Shown: one piece after another, positions 1-11,539 of the stretch
Layout of the letters: every line of letters starts with the position of its first letter
How positions within the stretch are numbered: the first letter of the stretch is position 1
Assembly: GCA_035235625.1 (NCBI GenBank)
Contig: CP141142.1
Location: forward strand, 48,773,644 to 48,837,643
DNA length: 64,000 nt
Direction of reading: 5' to 3'
Source: Saururus chinensis
Lineage: Eukaryota; Streptophyta; Magnoliopsida; Piperales; Saururaceae
Made by a program: the position numbers and the translations under genes
The notes under the pieces: generated by a model
What the model was told of the DNA's origin: nothing
Seen by the model: only the letters and a program-made list of their open reading frames with translations
Database searches by the model: none

Positions 1-245
1 ATGTTAGATATACATCCATGCAGGTTATTATGATATGATGCATATGGGAATATGTATGTTAGAGATACATCCATGCAGATTGATTTTGATATGATGCATG
101 TGGGAATATGTATGTTAGAGATACATCCATGCAGGTTGATTTTGATATGATGCATGATGGAATATGTATGTTAGAGATACATTCATGCAGGTTGATTTTG
201 ATATAATGTATGATGGAATATGTATGTTAGAGATACATTTCATGC
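1..245 (+). repeat. 56-bp tandem repeat inside the LTR
   Basis: Units starting ATGTTAGAGATACAT begin at 1, 56, 112, 168 and 224, a period of 55-56 bp, and differ by a few substitutions. The array probably continues left of the window. Internal tandem repeats are common in long gypsy LTRs. Confidence 0.85.
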
Positions 246-914
246 AAGATGTTATGATGTTAATGACATTATGTGGATTATACACTATGATGCAGTGTTA
301 GGTGATGTGTATGTGTGATCAGAAAATGATGCACCATATAAATATTTGATCTGAATGATCTTATTACTATGCTATCGTATTTTCGACGTTGATAGTGATA
401 TTAAAAACCATTGCTGAATTTGTTAAACTCACCCCTCTTTCTTGTGTTTTGATTTGGGACTGCGTGGTGCGACACGCAGACGAACAGGATCTCCTCTTTG
501 AGAAAAGGTCGGAGATGGCTTGGATGTGATCATGGAGATCGTTGTGTGACTTATCTTCTTTGGTTTTATGCTTTATGTTTAGAACCTTTGTGTAGGGTTC
601 TTTGTTGTTTTGGATTTATGTCACATTTTACAGTTGTGATGCTTATGACTTATTTTGAGCCAGTGTGGGCTTTACTTAACTAAGCATGTGGGTTTGAGAT
701 TAGTTGTTTACTTTGTGATAAGCAACACTCTTTCTTTCCTTCTTATTTACTCTTGCTCAAAGGATTGTGCGTACTCCGTATTTCTGTTAATCGCCCGTGG
801 TTAGGGTTAAGTCTTCCGTTAGATCGTTTCTAAATTTTCCCTTCGTCGCCCCCGCACGCTTGACCGGCCCTTGGACCGGGTTTGGCTCGGGTCGGGCATC
901 GCCGGGGCGTGACA
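1..914 (+). mobile_element. 5' LTR of a Ty3/gypsy retrotransposon, left end outside window
   Basis: This is the long terminal repeat of the element whose gag follows. Its right end is ...GGGCGTGACA at 914, the usual CA terminus, followed eight bases later by a primer-binding site. The left terminus is not seen, so the LTR starts upstream or is truncated by the window. The first 245 bases are a tandem array. The last 130 bases match, in sequence and order, the end of the inverted gypsy LTR at 58839-60235 (shared CTTGACCGGCCCTTGGACCG block), so the two belong to one lineage. Orientation is plus because the primer-binding site and gag lie to the right. Confidence 0.8.
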
Positions 915-921
915 AAGTTTT

Positions 922-933
922 TGGTATCGGAGC
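922..933 (+). promoter_or_regulatory. Retrotransposon primer-binding site (initiator tRNA-Met type)
   Basis: TGGTATCGGAGC differs at one base from TGGTATCAGAGC, the complement of the 3' end of plant initiator tRNA-Met, which primes minus-strand synthesis in most plant Ty3/gypsy elements. It sits just after the LTR end at 914 and before gag. Confidence 0.85.
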
Positions 934-1066
934 ACATCTTTGTCCAAGAGTAAATAGGGTTTATGTGACAAGTCTTGCTTGCTTGCTTGTTTGTGTGTGT
1001 TCTGCTTGTTTGGCTGTGTGCTTTCGTGTTATTAGGCTGTACGATTAATGTCTGGTTGTTGTGTAG

Positions 1067-2697
1067 ATAGCTAGTCCTAATCATGCAGGTGCTAATAACC
1101 ATCGTAGTGCTCGTGACCCAAGGGTGGACAATGTGTTGACTGCCATTGAGGGGTTGACACAGGTGTTCCAGGCTAAGCACGCGAGTGGTAGCAGTTCTGA
1201 GTCTCTTTCACTCGAGGGATTCAAGAAGCTTAATCCTCGTAGCTTCAAGGGTGGATTGGATACCTCTGTGGCAGATAATTGGAGGCTTCATATGGAGAAG
1301 ATCTTTAGTGCTTGACGTTGCTCGAACAAGGAGAAGACTAGACTTGCAGTCTTCACATTCGAGGGCGAAGCTCAAAGGTGGTGGTTATCGATGGAGCGTC
1401 AGAGGTTCCATGGCCAAGCGGACATTCCTTGGGAGGAGTTCTTGTTAGCCTTTAACGACAAGTACTTCCCTCTTCATGTCCGAGAGGAGAAGAAGAAGGA
1501 GTTTCTCAGTCTGCAGTAGGGTTCTATGACGGTCATGGCTTATGAGACCCGTTTTGTGGAGCTTGAGCGCTTTGCTCCTCGCTTCTTCAGCGATGAGTAT
1601 GAGCGAGCACATAAGTTTGAGGACGGTCTTAAGCCTTTCATCAAAGGCCGAGTCGTGCCATTCAGACACAAGACCCTTGCTGAGGTACTTGAGACGGCTA
1701 TCGCAGTGGAGCGAGATTCTGACGAGTATATCCGGAGGAGAGGGCAGCAGCAGCAGCCTAAGAGGTCGAGGGCGGAGGATAGCTGTAACCGCCAGGAACA
1801 TAAGCGGCGAGATACCAGTCATGTGAGGCATAGCACTCAGCATGTGCAGCAGGATCCTCAGGACCGCCGTGCTAGTGTGACTTGCTATGATTGTCGGCAG
1901 AAGGGGCACTATGCCAATGAGTGTCCGCAGAGGGCTGGTCGTGCTCAGAGACATGCACCGATGACTCCTAATTCCGGTCCCAGGCAGCCGGGAGCACCAC
2001 CGGTGAGAGCACCTACCGCGCAGCCCGATGGCAAGGGGAAGAAGCCGGCTCATGATGGGAGAGTCTTTGCTATTTCAGCGCAGGAGGCGGCTAACTCTTC
2101 GGGCGTGGTGGAAGGTATGATTCTCATTGCCTCCCACTATGCTAGAGTGTTATTTGATACCAGTTCCTCTCATTCTTTTGTGTCTCCTCATTTTGCTCAT
2201 GAGTTGGATGCTTGTTATAAGTTGTTGCATGTTCCTTTGTGTGTGTCTACACCTTCATCCTCTCTTCGAGCGAAAAAGTATGTTGAGGTGATTCCTATGG
2301 AGATTGGTGGGCATGTGCTACATATGGATCTTATTATATTGCCGATGATTGACTTTGACGTGATCCTAGGCATGGATATGATGTTCAAGTTCCATGTGCA
2401 TGTAGACTGTAGCAGGAGGTGTGTGAAGTTCGAGTTGCCAGGAGCTAAGCCTTTTATCTTTCAAGGGGTGAAGCGTTCTAATAGAAAATTCTTGGTCTCT
2501 TCTTTCAAGGCCAAGAAGTAGATCGATAGTGGATGCAAGGCTTTCCTTGCTAGTGTTACGGGGTTGAACATGGAGTTACCTTCTTTGGATTCTGTTCGTG
2601 TTGTGGCGGAATTTCCTGATGTCTTCCCTAGTGACTTGGTGAGTTTACCACCGGAGAGGGAGGTAGAGTTTTGCATTGACCTTATTCTAGTTGAGAG
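1067..2697 (+). pseudogene. Ty3/gypsy gag-protease-RT fragment, inactivated
   Basis: One reading frame carries a gag capsid region (about 1124-1750, with the EGEAQRWW block), a CCHC zinc knuckle (C-X2-C-X4-H-X4-C, 1883-1924), an aspartic protease (DTSSSHSF near 2156, where families normally have DTG; later DVILGMDMM) and the start of reverse transcriptase (FPDVFPSDLVSLPPERE, about 2605-2670). The frame is broken only by stops: TGA at 1313, TAG at 1517 (family Gln, a C-to-T change) and TAG at 2519. The expected initiator lies at 1067 but reads ATA. At about 2698 the RT homology ends abruptly and unrelated LTR-like DNA begins, so RNase H, integrase and 3' LTR are missing. It is a dead copy; its one-frame gag-pol layout fits plant Ty3/gypsy elements. 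Confidence 0.9.
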
Positions 2698-3281
2698 CGG
2701 CAGCAAACGATGTCAAAATCGTACACCCACAGTTCAAAAACGGGATTGAAGGAGAGAAAAACCCGAAAAAAGGTTTGGTACCTCGTGGAGGAGCGAAGAG
2801 GCCGTGGTGGCAGTCATAGCCGGTACCTACGGACTCGTGGTGGTGAGGCAAAGCAGATCCTAATAAGAACCGCCAGAATCCGATGACAGAAGAGGGAGAA
2901 CGAAGCGACCGGAAATGGGCTCGGGTTTCTCTCCTTTCTCTCTGGATGTGAATTCTCTCTGGAATGTCGGTTCCATAAGTTTCTGGAAAAATTTAGTGTT
3001 TTAAGCCGTCATTTCACTATTCATCTTTTTAATTTTCACATCTATGTCCCTAACACGCGTTCACTTACCGTTCATGCGTTGTACCTCCAAAACTCGCACC
3101 GTAAGCACCTAGTGAGGCCCGCGGCCTGCGACTAACCCCCACACCCAACTCTACGGGTATAAATATAGGGGAAAATACATAAATACAAATACGCCGGAGC
3201 GTCACATTTTTCCGCCGAAAATGACCAGAAAAATAGTAGGAAAATTCCAAAAAATCGTAGAAAAATCAGGGACCTTACAGA
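2698..3281. mobile_element. LTR-like insertion interrupting the gypsy RT
   Basis: A segment running from TGTCAAAATC (2710) to GGGACCTTACA (3281) has TG...CA ends and replaces the RT continuation. Its last 75 bases resemble the LTR end at 5608 (AT-rich block then a C/G-rich TTACA end), which suggests a plus-oriented LTR. The flanking 5-mers do not match, so a clean insertion is not shown. No coding frame is recognised. Confidence 0.45.
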
Positions 3282-3901
3282 CAATAAGAGGTGACAGAGG
3301 TTTTGTCTGGATTTGGATATGAATGTGTAAGCGTATGATGGATGACAGAGGATATGGGTATGACAGGTGAGGTTTGTCAGACAGTAAGAGTGTGCATAAT
3401 TGTACAAACCTAACGTACAGATTATGAAGTGAAAAGTAAGTATAATAAGTGAGATATAAGTAAGAGGGCGACAACTAGGTTGGCTCTGAGGAGCTTCATT
3501 TGATGATGTCAGTGTAAGATGATTTGGCCATAAGATGGATGGCGAAGTATGTAAGACTGTAAGGGTTTGATGTACGATGTGTTATGATCATGATGTGGAC
3601 GGATTAAGTGAAGTCTGTTGCCTTGATGAACTTGGGTTTTGGATCGGGCTCAGCTTCGGTTTGATCAGTGGAGCACAGTATGCTTGAGTGCTCGTGTAGC
3701 ATAATAGTACCGCATAATGTACTTAATTCAAACTTGAATTATAAGCACAACTGATGATAGAGTTGTGAGTTGAGACTTGAGGGTTCGACGGATTAAGTTC
3801 CGTGTTGAGCTAGCCGACAATGAGTCGGCTAAGCATTTCTCATGTCTTGTCATGGTGTTTATCCTACGGGATGTTGTCTGTGTGCTGTATAGAACACCGG
3901 A

Positions 3902-4300
3902 CGTCTGATGCTCTATTGAGAGCGATGTATGTTTGATTTAGTTTGTGTGTTGTATAAGCCCAGACGTTTGATGCTCTGTTGAGAGCGACATATGTTTTCG
4001 ATTTGGTCTGCATACTGTATAAGCCTAGACGTTTGATGCTCTGTTGAGAGTGATGTATGTTTCTGACTTTGTTTGTGTGTTGTATTAAGCCTAGACGTCT
4101 GATGCTCTGTTGAGAGTGTTGTATGATTTCTGCCCAAGAGTGGCATAGTATGATTCCGCCCAAGAGTGGCACTGTATGTTTCTGCCCAAGTGGCACTGTA
4201 TGTATGGTTTCGGCCCAAGAGTGGCACTGACACTATAAGACCCATTATGATGGGCAATTCTATGGCACTATAAGACCCATTATGGTGGGCAACTGTATGA
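3902..4300 (+). repeat. Tandem repeats: 63-66 bp units, then about 26 bp units
   Basis: Units beginning CGTYTGATGCTCTRTTGAG start at 3902, 3965, 4030 and 4096. The last runs into about four copies of a 26-bp unit containing CTGCCCAAGAGTGGCA (about 4125-4230), and then two copies of an ACTATAAGACCCATTATG unit. All lie inside the LTR-like segment. Confidence 0.85.
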
Positions 4301-4545
4301 CCCCTTATGTGTAGGTGTTTATGTTTGCGCGCTCAGGTAAGTAGTATCATGGATTTACTCTTACCTGTTTGATCATGGATTTACTCTTACCTGTTTGATC
4401 CAATGCCCCATGAGCATTGGTGTGCCTTACCTTCAGAAAAGTCTATGGCGTCTAATCACTCCCCAGAGGTTAAGGTGTTGCCCTAGTGACATTCTTTTCC
4501 ATTCGACGTTGGAGCTTATTAGTTGTAATGAGCTTCAGTGGTCGA

Positions 4546-4965
4546 TAGTATGAGCACAACTGTAAGAGTATGTGTATGAGCACGACCGTAAGAGTATGTG
4601 TATGAGCACGACTACAAGAGTGTGTATGAGCATGGCTGTAAGAGTTTGTGTATGAGCACGATTGTAAGAGTATATGTATGAGTACGATTGTGAGAGTATG
4701 TTTCTGAGTAAGACAGTAAGTGTGATTTTGTGTAAGCTGTACGAGTATGATTGTACGAATAAGGTCATACAAGTATGCGTATGTTGTATGAGTAAGCATA
4801 CAGTAGTACGAGTAAGTTTGTAAGACCCTGAATAAGGGTGTTTGTGTAAGTTTAATTTGATGGTATGATTTTAGCACGATGGTGCATTTGGTATGATTTT
4901 GGCATAATGGTGCATTTGGTATGACTTTGGCACAATGCTGCATTTGGTATGATTGTATGCGTATG
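4546..4965 (+). repeat. Tandem repeats of GTAAGAGTATGTGTATGAGC type, then GGCACAATGGTGCATTTGG type
   Basis: About six or seven diverged copies of a 25-26 bp unit (GAGCACGACTGTAAGAGT) occupy 4546-4720. Three copies of a unit of about 30 bp (TATGATTTTGGCATAATGG) lie at 4865-4955. They make long spurious reading frames on the minus strand, which I do not treat as genes. Confidence 0.8.
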
Positions 4966-5608
4966 AGCATGATATAGATATGCCTATCTGCTTTATATTT
5001 GAGTTGCATGAACTCATGTATTTATGAACTTTGTGAGTTCACTGTTTTGGTTTCCCCTACTGGGTATTTTCCTACTGAGTTTGAAAATACTCATCACCCT
5101 ACTTTTTAGCTGCGTTATACGGGAGGTTTTGCAAGTTTGTGGAGAGAGCTCCTGGAGATAGATGCTCATTTCAGTGGTGGATTGATTCCCGTTGACTCAG
5201 GTATATGCTCCACTTACTGCGAGTTTATTTGTGCTATGATCTGTTGTATTGGGTGTGACGAGAATTAAGATGTGTATCTTTCTGAACTTTCATTTGGATT
5301 AGACTGTTGACTGTTATGAGACTTGCACTCAGGGATGCCTTGGAGAGATTTGTATTTAAAGTCTATGATCATAGCAATTTAGTCATACATGTGTTTTCGA
5401 GTAGCGCCTAAAGATATTTGCTTTGGTCGTACGATGTTTGACCCTATGATGAAAATATTTAGATGGAAAATTGATATTTAGTGTTTTAAATTATAAACTG
5501 TTTAATCAGGTTTTAATTTTGTCATTTTTCCTCTGATTTACAAACCTTATATTGCAAAAATTTTCCGTAAATTTTGAGGAAAATATATGAAAAATCTCGG
5601 GCGTTACA

Positions 5609-5983
5609 TTTCTTGAATATTTTATTATTATTTCAATAAAATACAATTCCAACTTCAAAACGCAATAACTTTTTATCCCAAAGTCGGAACTACACGATCT
5701 TGGTACCAATGGACTCGTATCGACGAGCCCTTCAAAACTAGACCCTACATGGGTAGTTATCTCATACTTTTAAAGTGGGTCCCGCCCATGTGGTACGCTT
5801 CCCGATGTCATAACTTTTGTTCCTGACCTCTGTTTTGAGTGTTCTTGGATGTGTTGTGCTCGTTACTTCGAGTTCTAACCAAATATGAGAATTTAAACTC
5901 TTTAAAACCCTTAAAAAGTTAACTAAAATTATATAATTACCCCTAACCCTATGAGGTTAAGCGTAATTGGAACAAATGGTGTA
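5609..5983 (-). mobile_element. Partial LTR, same family as the nested solo LTRs at 55-62 kb
   Basis: On the minus strand this matches the first part of the LTRs at 56530 and 61669: TAACCYNAGGGGTTAGRGGTAATT near the start, then an AACTCGAAGTAACGAGC block, then GGGCTCGTCGATACGAGTCC. The start is near 5983 (TATTACACC, probably a mutated TGTTACACC). The match stops at 5609 where the LTR end at 5608 abuts. The remainder of the LTR was not found nearby. Confidence 0.65.
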
Positions 5984-6105
5984 ATATCACCCCCTCTCTT
6001 ATCTTTTCTCTCTCACTCCTCACCCCCTCTCTCCTCACCCTCTCTCTTCTCTCTCTCCTCCTCTCTTCTCTCTCTTTCTCTTGCTCTCTTCACTCTCTTT
6101 TATTA
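5984..6105 (+). repeat. CT-rich low-complexity tract
   Basis: Nearly pure C/T on the plus strand (CTCTCTCTCC-type runs). No gene is visible. Confidence 0.8.
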
Positions 6106-6321
6106 TAAATTTTATTTTAAAATTAATAAGAAAAACTAAGAAATAAAATATATTATATATAAATAGTGAAAGTTTAGTCTATTATAGACACTACCTTTTA
6201 TTGAAAATTTAATATTTATTTATTATATATACAAATGGTAAATATTAAATAAAATATATTATATTTAAGAAGTTTATTTTAATTTTTTTAATATTTATTT
6301 ACTATATAATAATTATTAAAT

Positions 6322-6754
6322 AAAATTAATTAATAAAGCTAATAGCGATGCTTGTAAACAAGTGTCGCTATTATCAATGTTATTTGCGACGTTTGTTTAA
6401 AAGTGTCGCTAATAGTTTAATTTTTTTTATTTTAAATTCATTACTATTAGTGATGCTTTTATTAAGAGTCGCTAATAGCATACCTATTAGCGACCCTTTC
6501 TAAAAAGCGTTGCTATTGTTAAAACTTTAAGCAATGCTTTAGAAAAAATATCGCTAATAGTTATGATTTTTTTTAAGATAAATATCTTTTAGCAACACTT
6601 GTTTTAAGTGTCGCTAATAGTCATATATTAGCGACGCTTATTATAAAATGACTATTAGCGATTCTTATTTGTGCGTCATAAGTAGTAATTTTTAGCGACA
6701 CATTTATTTGCGTCGTTAATAAAAGCATAGCTAATGATACATTTTGTTGTAGTG
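6322..6754. mobile_element. CACTA (En/Spm-type) transposon end with subterminal repeats
   Basis: The right edge reads ACATTTTGTTGTAGTG, the reverse complement of CACTACAACAAAATGT, a canonical CACTA terminus. Inside it are about eight diverged copies of a 30-35 bp motif, each partly palindromic: a GTGTCGCTAATAG arm facing an inverted TAGCGAC arm. Such subterminal arrays bind the transposase in this superfamily. No opposite terminus or transposase is seen, so this is a truncated end. Confidence 0.7.
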
Positions 6755-7700
6755 GTTGCTGATTAAATGACTAAGGGCTTGCCTCCTTTTATGTTTGAGA
6801 ATCATGTGGATTGTATGGGTCTTATTAGCTCATCGTGCATTTGATTTTGCTTATGTACTTCTGGACTACATTTTATTTTATCGCGTTGTCTCATTTTCTG
6901 TGCACTTAAGTATGAGACAATGTTTGGAAGAGTGGGAGCATGTCTTCACTCACATATACATTTTGCTACATATAACACTCGAACAGAATGAATTAGTTGC
7001 ATTGTGATGCATGGAAGAGAATATTCTCCTATGAGTACATAACTGCCCTTATTTGTGCAATAATGACATTTTGTAAGAGTATAAAGTTACCACATATATT
7101 TCAAAGGGTATTATTTTTCAACAAAAATTGTATATGCATATGAAAGTCATTTTAAACTTTCTCATTACCCACTTGGTTATTTTTTTAACTAAAATATTTT
7201 TTTCTCAAATTTAGTTTAATCGAACTAAGTGGGAGATTTTATTTCTATGACTCAATTGAGAAGTTGTGTCAAGTGGGAGAATATTGGGCTTATTTTTTAA
7301 TTAAAACAAAATGTATCCCAACTGTCTCAATTGACACTGGTTTTGGGCTTCCAAAACTGCCTAGGTAATGGGCCTGAGTCAAAATACTCATTCAGCTGTA
7401 GTTTTAATAGCAAATTTGGACCATTGATTGACCTCTGGATGGAGGGTCAAAATTCTAAGGTTTTCAACAACGGTGTCCTGATTTAGTTATAAATATACCA
7501 TTAACCATCCTAATATGGTGCCTTAAGCAAGAATTACTCTCATTCAAGTTTTAAACCAGAAATAGAATGTGAGGATTTGTATAAGATTAGCAAAGGAAAA
7601 GCTTCATCAAAGGGATTAAACTTTATTCAGGCTCTAATGGCTACATGTATGCCTAATCCTATTTTATTTTATTCCATCATGCTTAACACCCTCCTACTTA
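6755..7700 (+). mobile_element. Probable copia-type remnant with 3' LTR
   Basis: AAGTGGGAGAAT at about 7279-7292 is a typical copia polypurine tract, followed by TATTGGGC (probably a mutated TGTTGGGC LTR start). Within the presumed LTR there is a TATAAATA box near 7490. The upstream 500 bases hold no intact frame. The LTR end is not defined. This rests on motif resemblance only. Confidence 0.4.
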
Positions 7701-8671
7701 TTAAGGAGATATTTAGTGGTGGCACAATTTTTCGCTCACAACTCCTCGTATAGAAATCCTTCCAAGAAAATTAGGGATAGTCACATAGGGGAAGATTCTT
7801 GACCTCCCTTACTGGCCCTGCCACCAACGCTTGGCTGCAGTAAAAGAGAAGTCTTTTTGGTTGCGCTTAGGCCATATTTGGTTGCAATCAGACCTGATCT
7901 GGGCTTGGTAGCAGTCAGCTCAGCCTTGCTGGCTGTTGGGTACAAGGAGGGGTGGGTATTTAAAAGTATTAAAAGAATAATATACACGCTGAATGAGGTA
8001 AACATGAGAAATTTTATTAAGTTTTAATGAGATAATTAATTAATTTACGGAGAAGTGAGACATTCTTGGGGTCTAATAGTAGCATTCTAAAATGTTTCCA
8101 TATGAAGAATTCTCCTTCATGCATAAGGGTAGTTAGATTAGACTTTTCTGAAGCCACCCAAATGGAAGATCAACCGAGTAGTAAGCAAAAATCCATTGAA
8201 CCCATAATGCCTCCTTATCAAGATAAATTTCCAAAACATTTTAGAAAGGCCTAACATGCTCCAAGCCCTCCTTCCTCTTTGGGTAGTAAGCATCCATTTA
8301 AGAGGCCTACGAGTCCTCACAATCATCCCGAACAGACCAAACAAATTTGCACATCATAGCTAGCTTCCAAGTTTAGCAAAGCTTCATCAGCAATAAGAAA
8401 GAGAGAGGCCAATACAAAGTTCTTATTTTTTTTTGTTATTTTACATATCGGAATGTAGAAGGATTTGTTATGTATTTAAACAGCACTATGCCCAGCCATG
8501 GTCAGTAGAAAGTTTGTTTAGGCATGATCTTTCAAGATTTAATCAACTGAATATTTTTCCTGCACAAATTTTTCTTAAAAATTCTCCAAGTAAAAACAGG
8601 AAGACAAATAATTTCATCACATTGTGATATGCCTGCACATGGGGAAAGACGAAAATAATTCCAAAACGTAT

Positions 8672-8704
<33 letters not shown>

Positions 8705-10772
8705 GACCACTCGATCTCAGCCGTAATCTCTGACAAACTTTCCTCTCCCTGTACAACGTCCTCAATATTTAGTTGACTACTGTGCTTCTATACTTACGCA
8801 CATAATTCATATGTATTCTCCTTTGTTGCCTGCCAAGTTCTTATACATTGATGTCAGAAGGAATAGTGGTCGTTGTTTCACAACCTGCGTCTATGGACTC
8901 TGATATTTGTAATATACAGCATTAATAGAGTCCCCTTAGCATGCGTCCGTGAGCGCAGGCGTAGGCGCGCCGTGTGCATCACAAGCTATCAGATTGCTAT
9001 CTTATTTCCGCACAACTTCGGAGAAAGATACGACGGCCTGCGATGTGCCAGGAGCACACCCCACAAATGCTCTAATATCAGTACTAATTAATACTTTTGG
9101 CTCTTGAATAACTTTTTTTTTTATGATATACCTTAACAGTTTCATAAAACAAAGAAATAGGTGTTCAGATGTAACAATATTTTGCTACTGATATTTATAC
9201 GTGCTTGGATGATATCAGCTTCGAAAGTGGAGACTAACAAATGGAACAGAATAAAAAAAAAAGGGATACATTTTGGGGGGAAAATTTCCTCCAGACCATC
9301 TGCCCCCTTCTCAGATCGAAGAAAGGGCCGGCCTATATAGCCATTGAAACAGCACTCTGATTAGGTCGACCAAAGCCGTACACTGGCCAAAGGAATAGAG
9401 AGGTGCATGCTTGTGTGTGTGTGGGTGGAGGTTGGAATGGAAAGGACTCTCAACGCCCTAGCCCGATGATTTGTATCAAGTTTGTTTGGCTTGTGTTGTG
9501 CCAACAATAAAGGCCCCTATAAGTGCAATATTATCCCAACTGAAAACTGATCGAATTAGCAAATAAAAGACCTTGTATTTGGCCTGAATTGCAGACCCTT
9601 GATATAGTTACCAAACACCCTGTACGTACATTACGAGTTATAAATGTACGCACTTTCTGACTTTGATTGGCTACATCATTCTCTACTTAACTCCCCACCA
9701 CATGAGCAGTTTCAAAGGGAATCTCTCCTTTTGATACTCTCCAAGATTGGAACCACGTACAAGTAAATTCATGTTAACGATATTTTTGCTGCTAAGATTT
9801 GATCCCAATCTTATTTTAGCCGCCCAGGACTCGTCAGCACCTATCCCATTAAAACCAGTTGATCATTTGGTTGGAGCTAGCACGTAAGTCTTTAATTTCA
9901 ATGACGGCAAGAGCCCGCACTGTTAGGCACATGCCAATTTGTGGAACTCCATTGTTCTCAATCGTCTTTAAAGCTTATGGTCTGAAAATTCAACCCAATT
10001 GACATTTGCAGCAGAAAACAGATGAAAGACCAAGATTACTTCTGTTGGAACTTCATGCCTAAGAATTGAAAATCATTGATCCGGTCAGCTCAAAGGCCTC
10101 GAATTTTATCTAAACTCTTAGATTAGTAGATAGTTGCAAGATATGGAGCTAAATACAAAATGATTTGATACTCATTTGTCAGATGTTTAATGCAGGCTAA
10201 AACATTAATAAATCTTTAATGACATCGATGATGTTCATGTTTAGCTAAATGCAGTGCCCAGCCATGCAGTTTTGGAAAGAGGGACCACATGCACAGCGTC
10301 TAGTCCCTTTCCTTGCAGAGGAAGAATCTATGGACCACTGCCCTTTAAGAACCTTTTCATTGCCTAACATCTTCTTTATGGAAATGGGGCCTCCAACAGA
10401 AGTGTGAACTCTCTCTTTTGTTCCACTTTCATGGGTCGTTTAACCTGACTTGCTTTCCTTTTATTTCTTGGATCTAGTGCAATCTTTCTTTTGTCTTACT
10501 CAAGGCGCAGTCTCTGGACCTTCTGCCTCTTCCAATACTTTTGCCCTTAGCCTAATAACCTCAAGGACCATGATGGAAGTACTTATTAGAATGATTATTC
10601 TCTGGATTTCAGGAGTGGAGTTGGGTTTCCTCAGTTTTTTTATCAACCACACTCTTATTGACTTGAGTTTCTAGGTTTTAGAGTGGTGGTGTACAGAAGT
10701 GACCTCATTTGTTTTGTTTTCTGTTTTTTTAGTAAAGAAGTGACCTCAATTCAAGGGGATATCCAACTTAAT
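7701..10772. other. Intergenic region, no gene recognised
   Basis: Both strands were read; only short frames without family motifs or convincing codon structure occur. The one simple feature is a (TC)n(AC)n microsatellite at 8671-8704. A moderately GC-rich patch at 8930-9060 has no recognisable product. Confidence 0.6.
8671..8704 (+). repeat. (TC)n-(AC)n compound microsatellite
   Basis: A run of TC dinucleotides passes directly into AC dinucleotides. Confidence 0.9.
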
Positions 10773-11065
10773 TAGGGGCCATTTGAATGAAGATTTATAA
10801 GCATGATTCTTTTAAGATTAATTATAAATTTTTTAAATTATGTTTGAATGTAAAAATTCATAAATATATTAATTGTTAGATTCATCAATATTTGTGATTA
10901 ATTTTTCCTTTCCCAAGTAATCTCCTCCCGAGTAGATTCACATAATTAATCTATAAATCAGATTTACATAATATATTACTGAACATGAAAGCAATTCATT
11001 AATGAATTTAACTAATCAAATTAAGATTTACTACAACCAATAATTTATATCCAAACAACCCTTTA
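10773..11065. mobile_element. MITE, probably hAT-like
   Basis: About 290 bp, AT-rich, non-coding. The left end GGGCCATTTGAAT and the inverted right end GGGTTGTTTGGAT agree at 9 of 13 positions, and every difference is a transition. Ends of the GGGYYRTTTGRAT kind occur in many plant hAT-type MITEs. An 8-bp target duplication could not be made out. Confidence 0.5.
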
Positions 11066-11539
11066 GTCTTTTATAAGCATGCATATTCATATATAGAATT
11101 CTCTATTTCACTTCTTATGTGATTGCTATTGCTGAAAAATAATTTTTTGTAGAAGGAAATTTCTCACCTGTATTTGCTATTCTTTCGTATCTTATACTAA
11201 CCATGCAAAACTGATGATTCCGACAATAAAATTACATGAAAGCTTATAATGAAAAGATAACACCCTCATAAAAAATAGAAAACAATACACTCTATTACTA
11301 TTACAAGCTTTAAAAATCTCGTATCTTGTGAGTATGCCTATCTTTAAAGTAGCACGTCCACACTGTATAAGCAGTAAACTAAATCCCTATTATATATCAT
11401 ATAAAAATAACAACTGAATCAGACTGTCTGTATGCTAGTGCTGCCAGGTAAACTGATCGAGTCCATCTTCATCACAAGCATGAATAAACACCAGAAGCTC
11501 TTGCTCAATTTTTGTTGACGCCAAATCTAGTCCATGCCC

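Larger units (their letters stand above)
3282..5608 (+). mobile_element. Long LTR-like noncoding segment rich in tandem repeats
   Basis: There is no convincing coding sequence here. The right end, CTCGGGCGTTACA at 5608, is a typical gypsy LTR terminus. The segment contains several short tandem arrays listed separately. No primer-binding site follows 5608; instead a piece of another LTR family lies there in the opposite orientation, so this LTR probably landed in older LTR DNA. The left boundary is uncertain. Confidence 0.5.

Noticed and set aside
1445-2053. Minus-strand frame of 202 codons
   Set aside because: It is the antisense of the gag/zinc-knuckle region, whose plus-strand reading has clear domains.
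2883-2902. TGACAGAAGAGGGAGAACGA resembles mature miR156
   Set aside because: It differs at several positions, lies in LTR-like DNA and has no pairing star arm nearby.
4470-5009. Minus-strand frame of 179 codons, Ser/His/Tyr-rich
   Set aside because: It is produced by short tandem repeats in an LTR; repetitive composition and no start context or domain.
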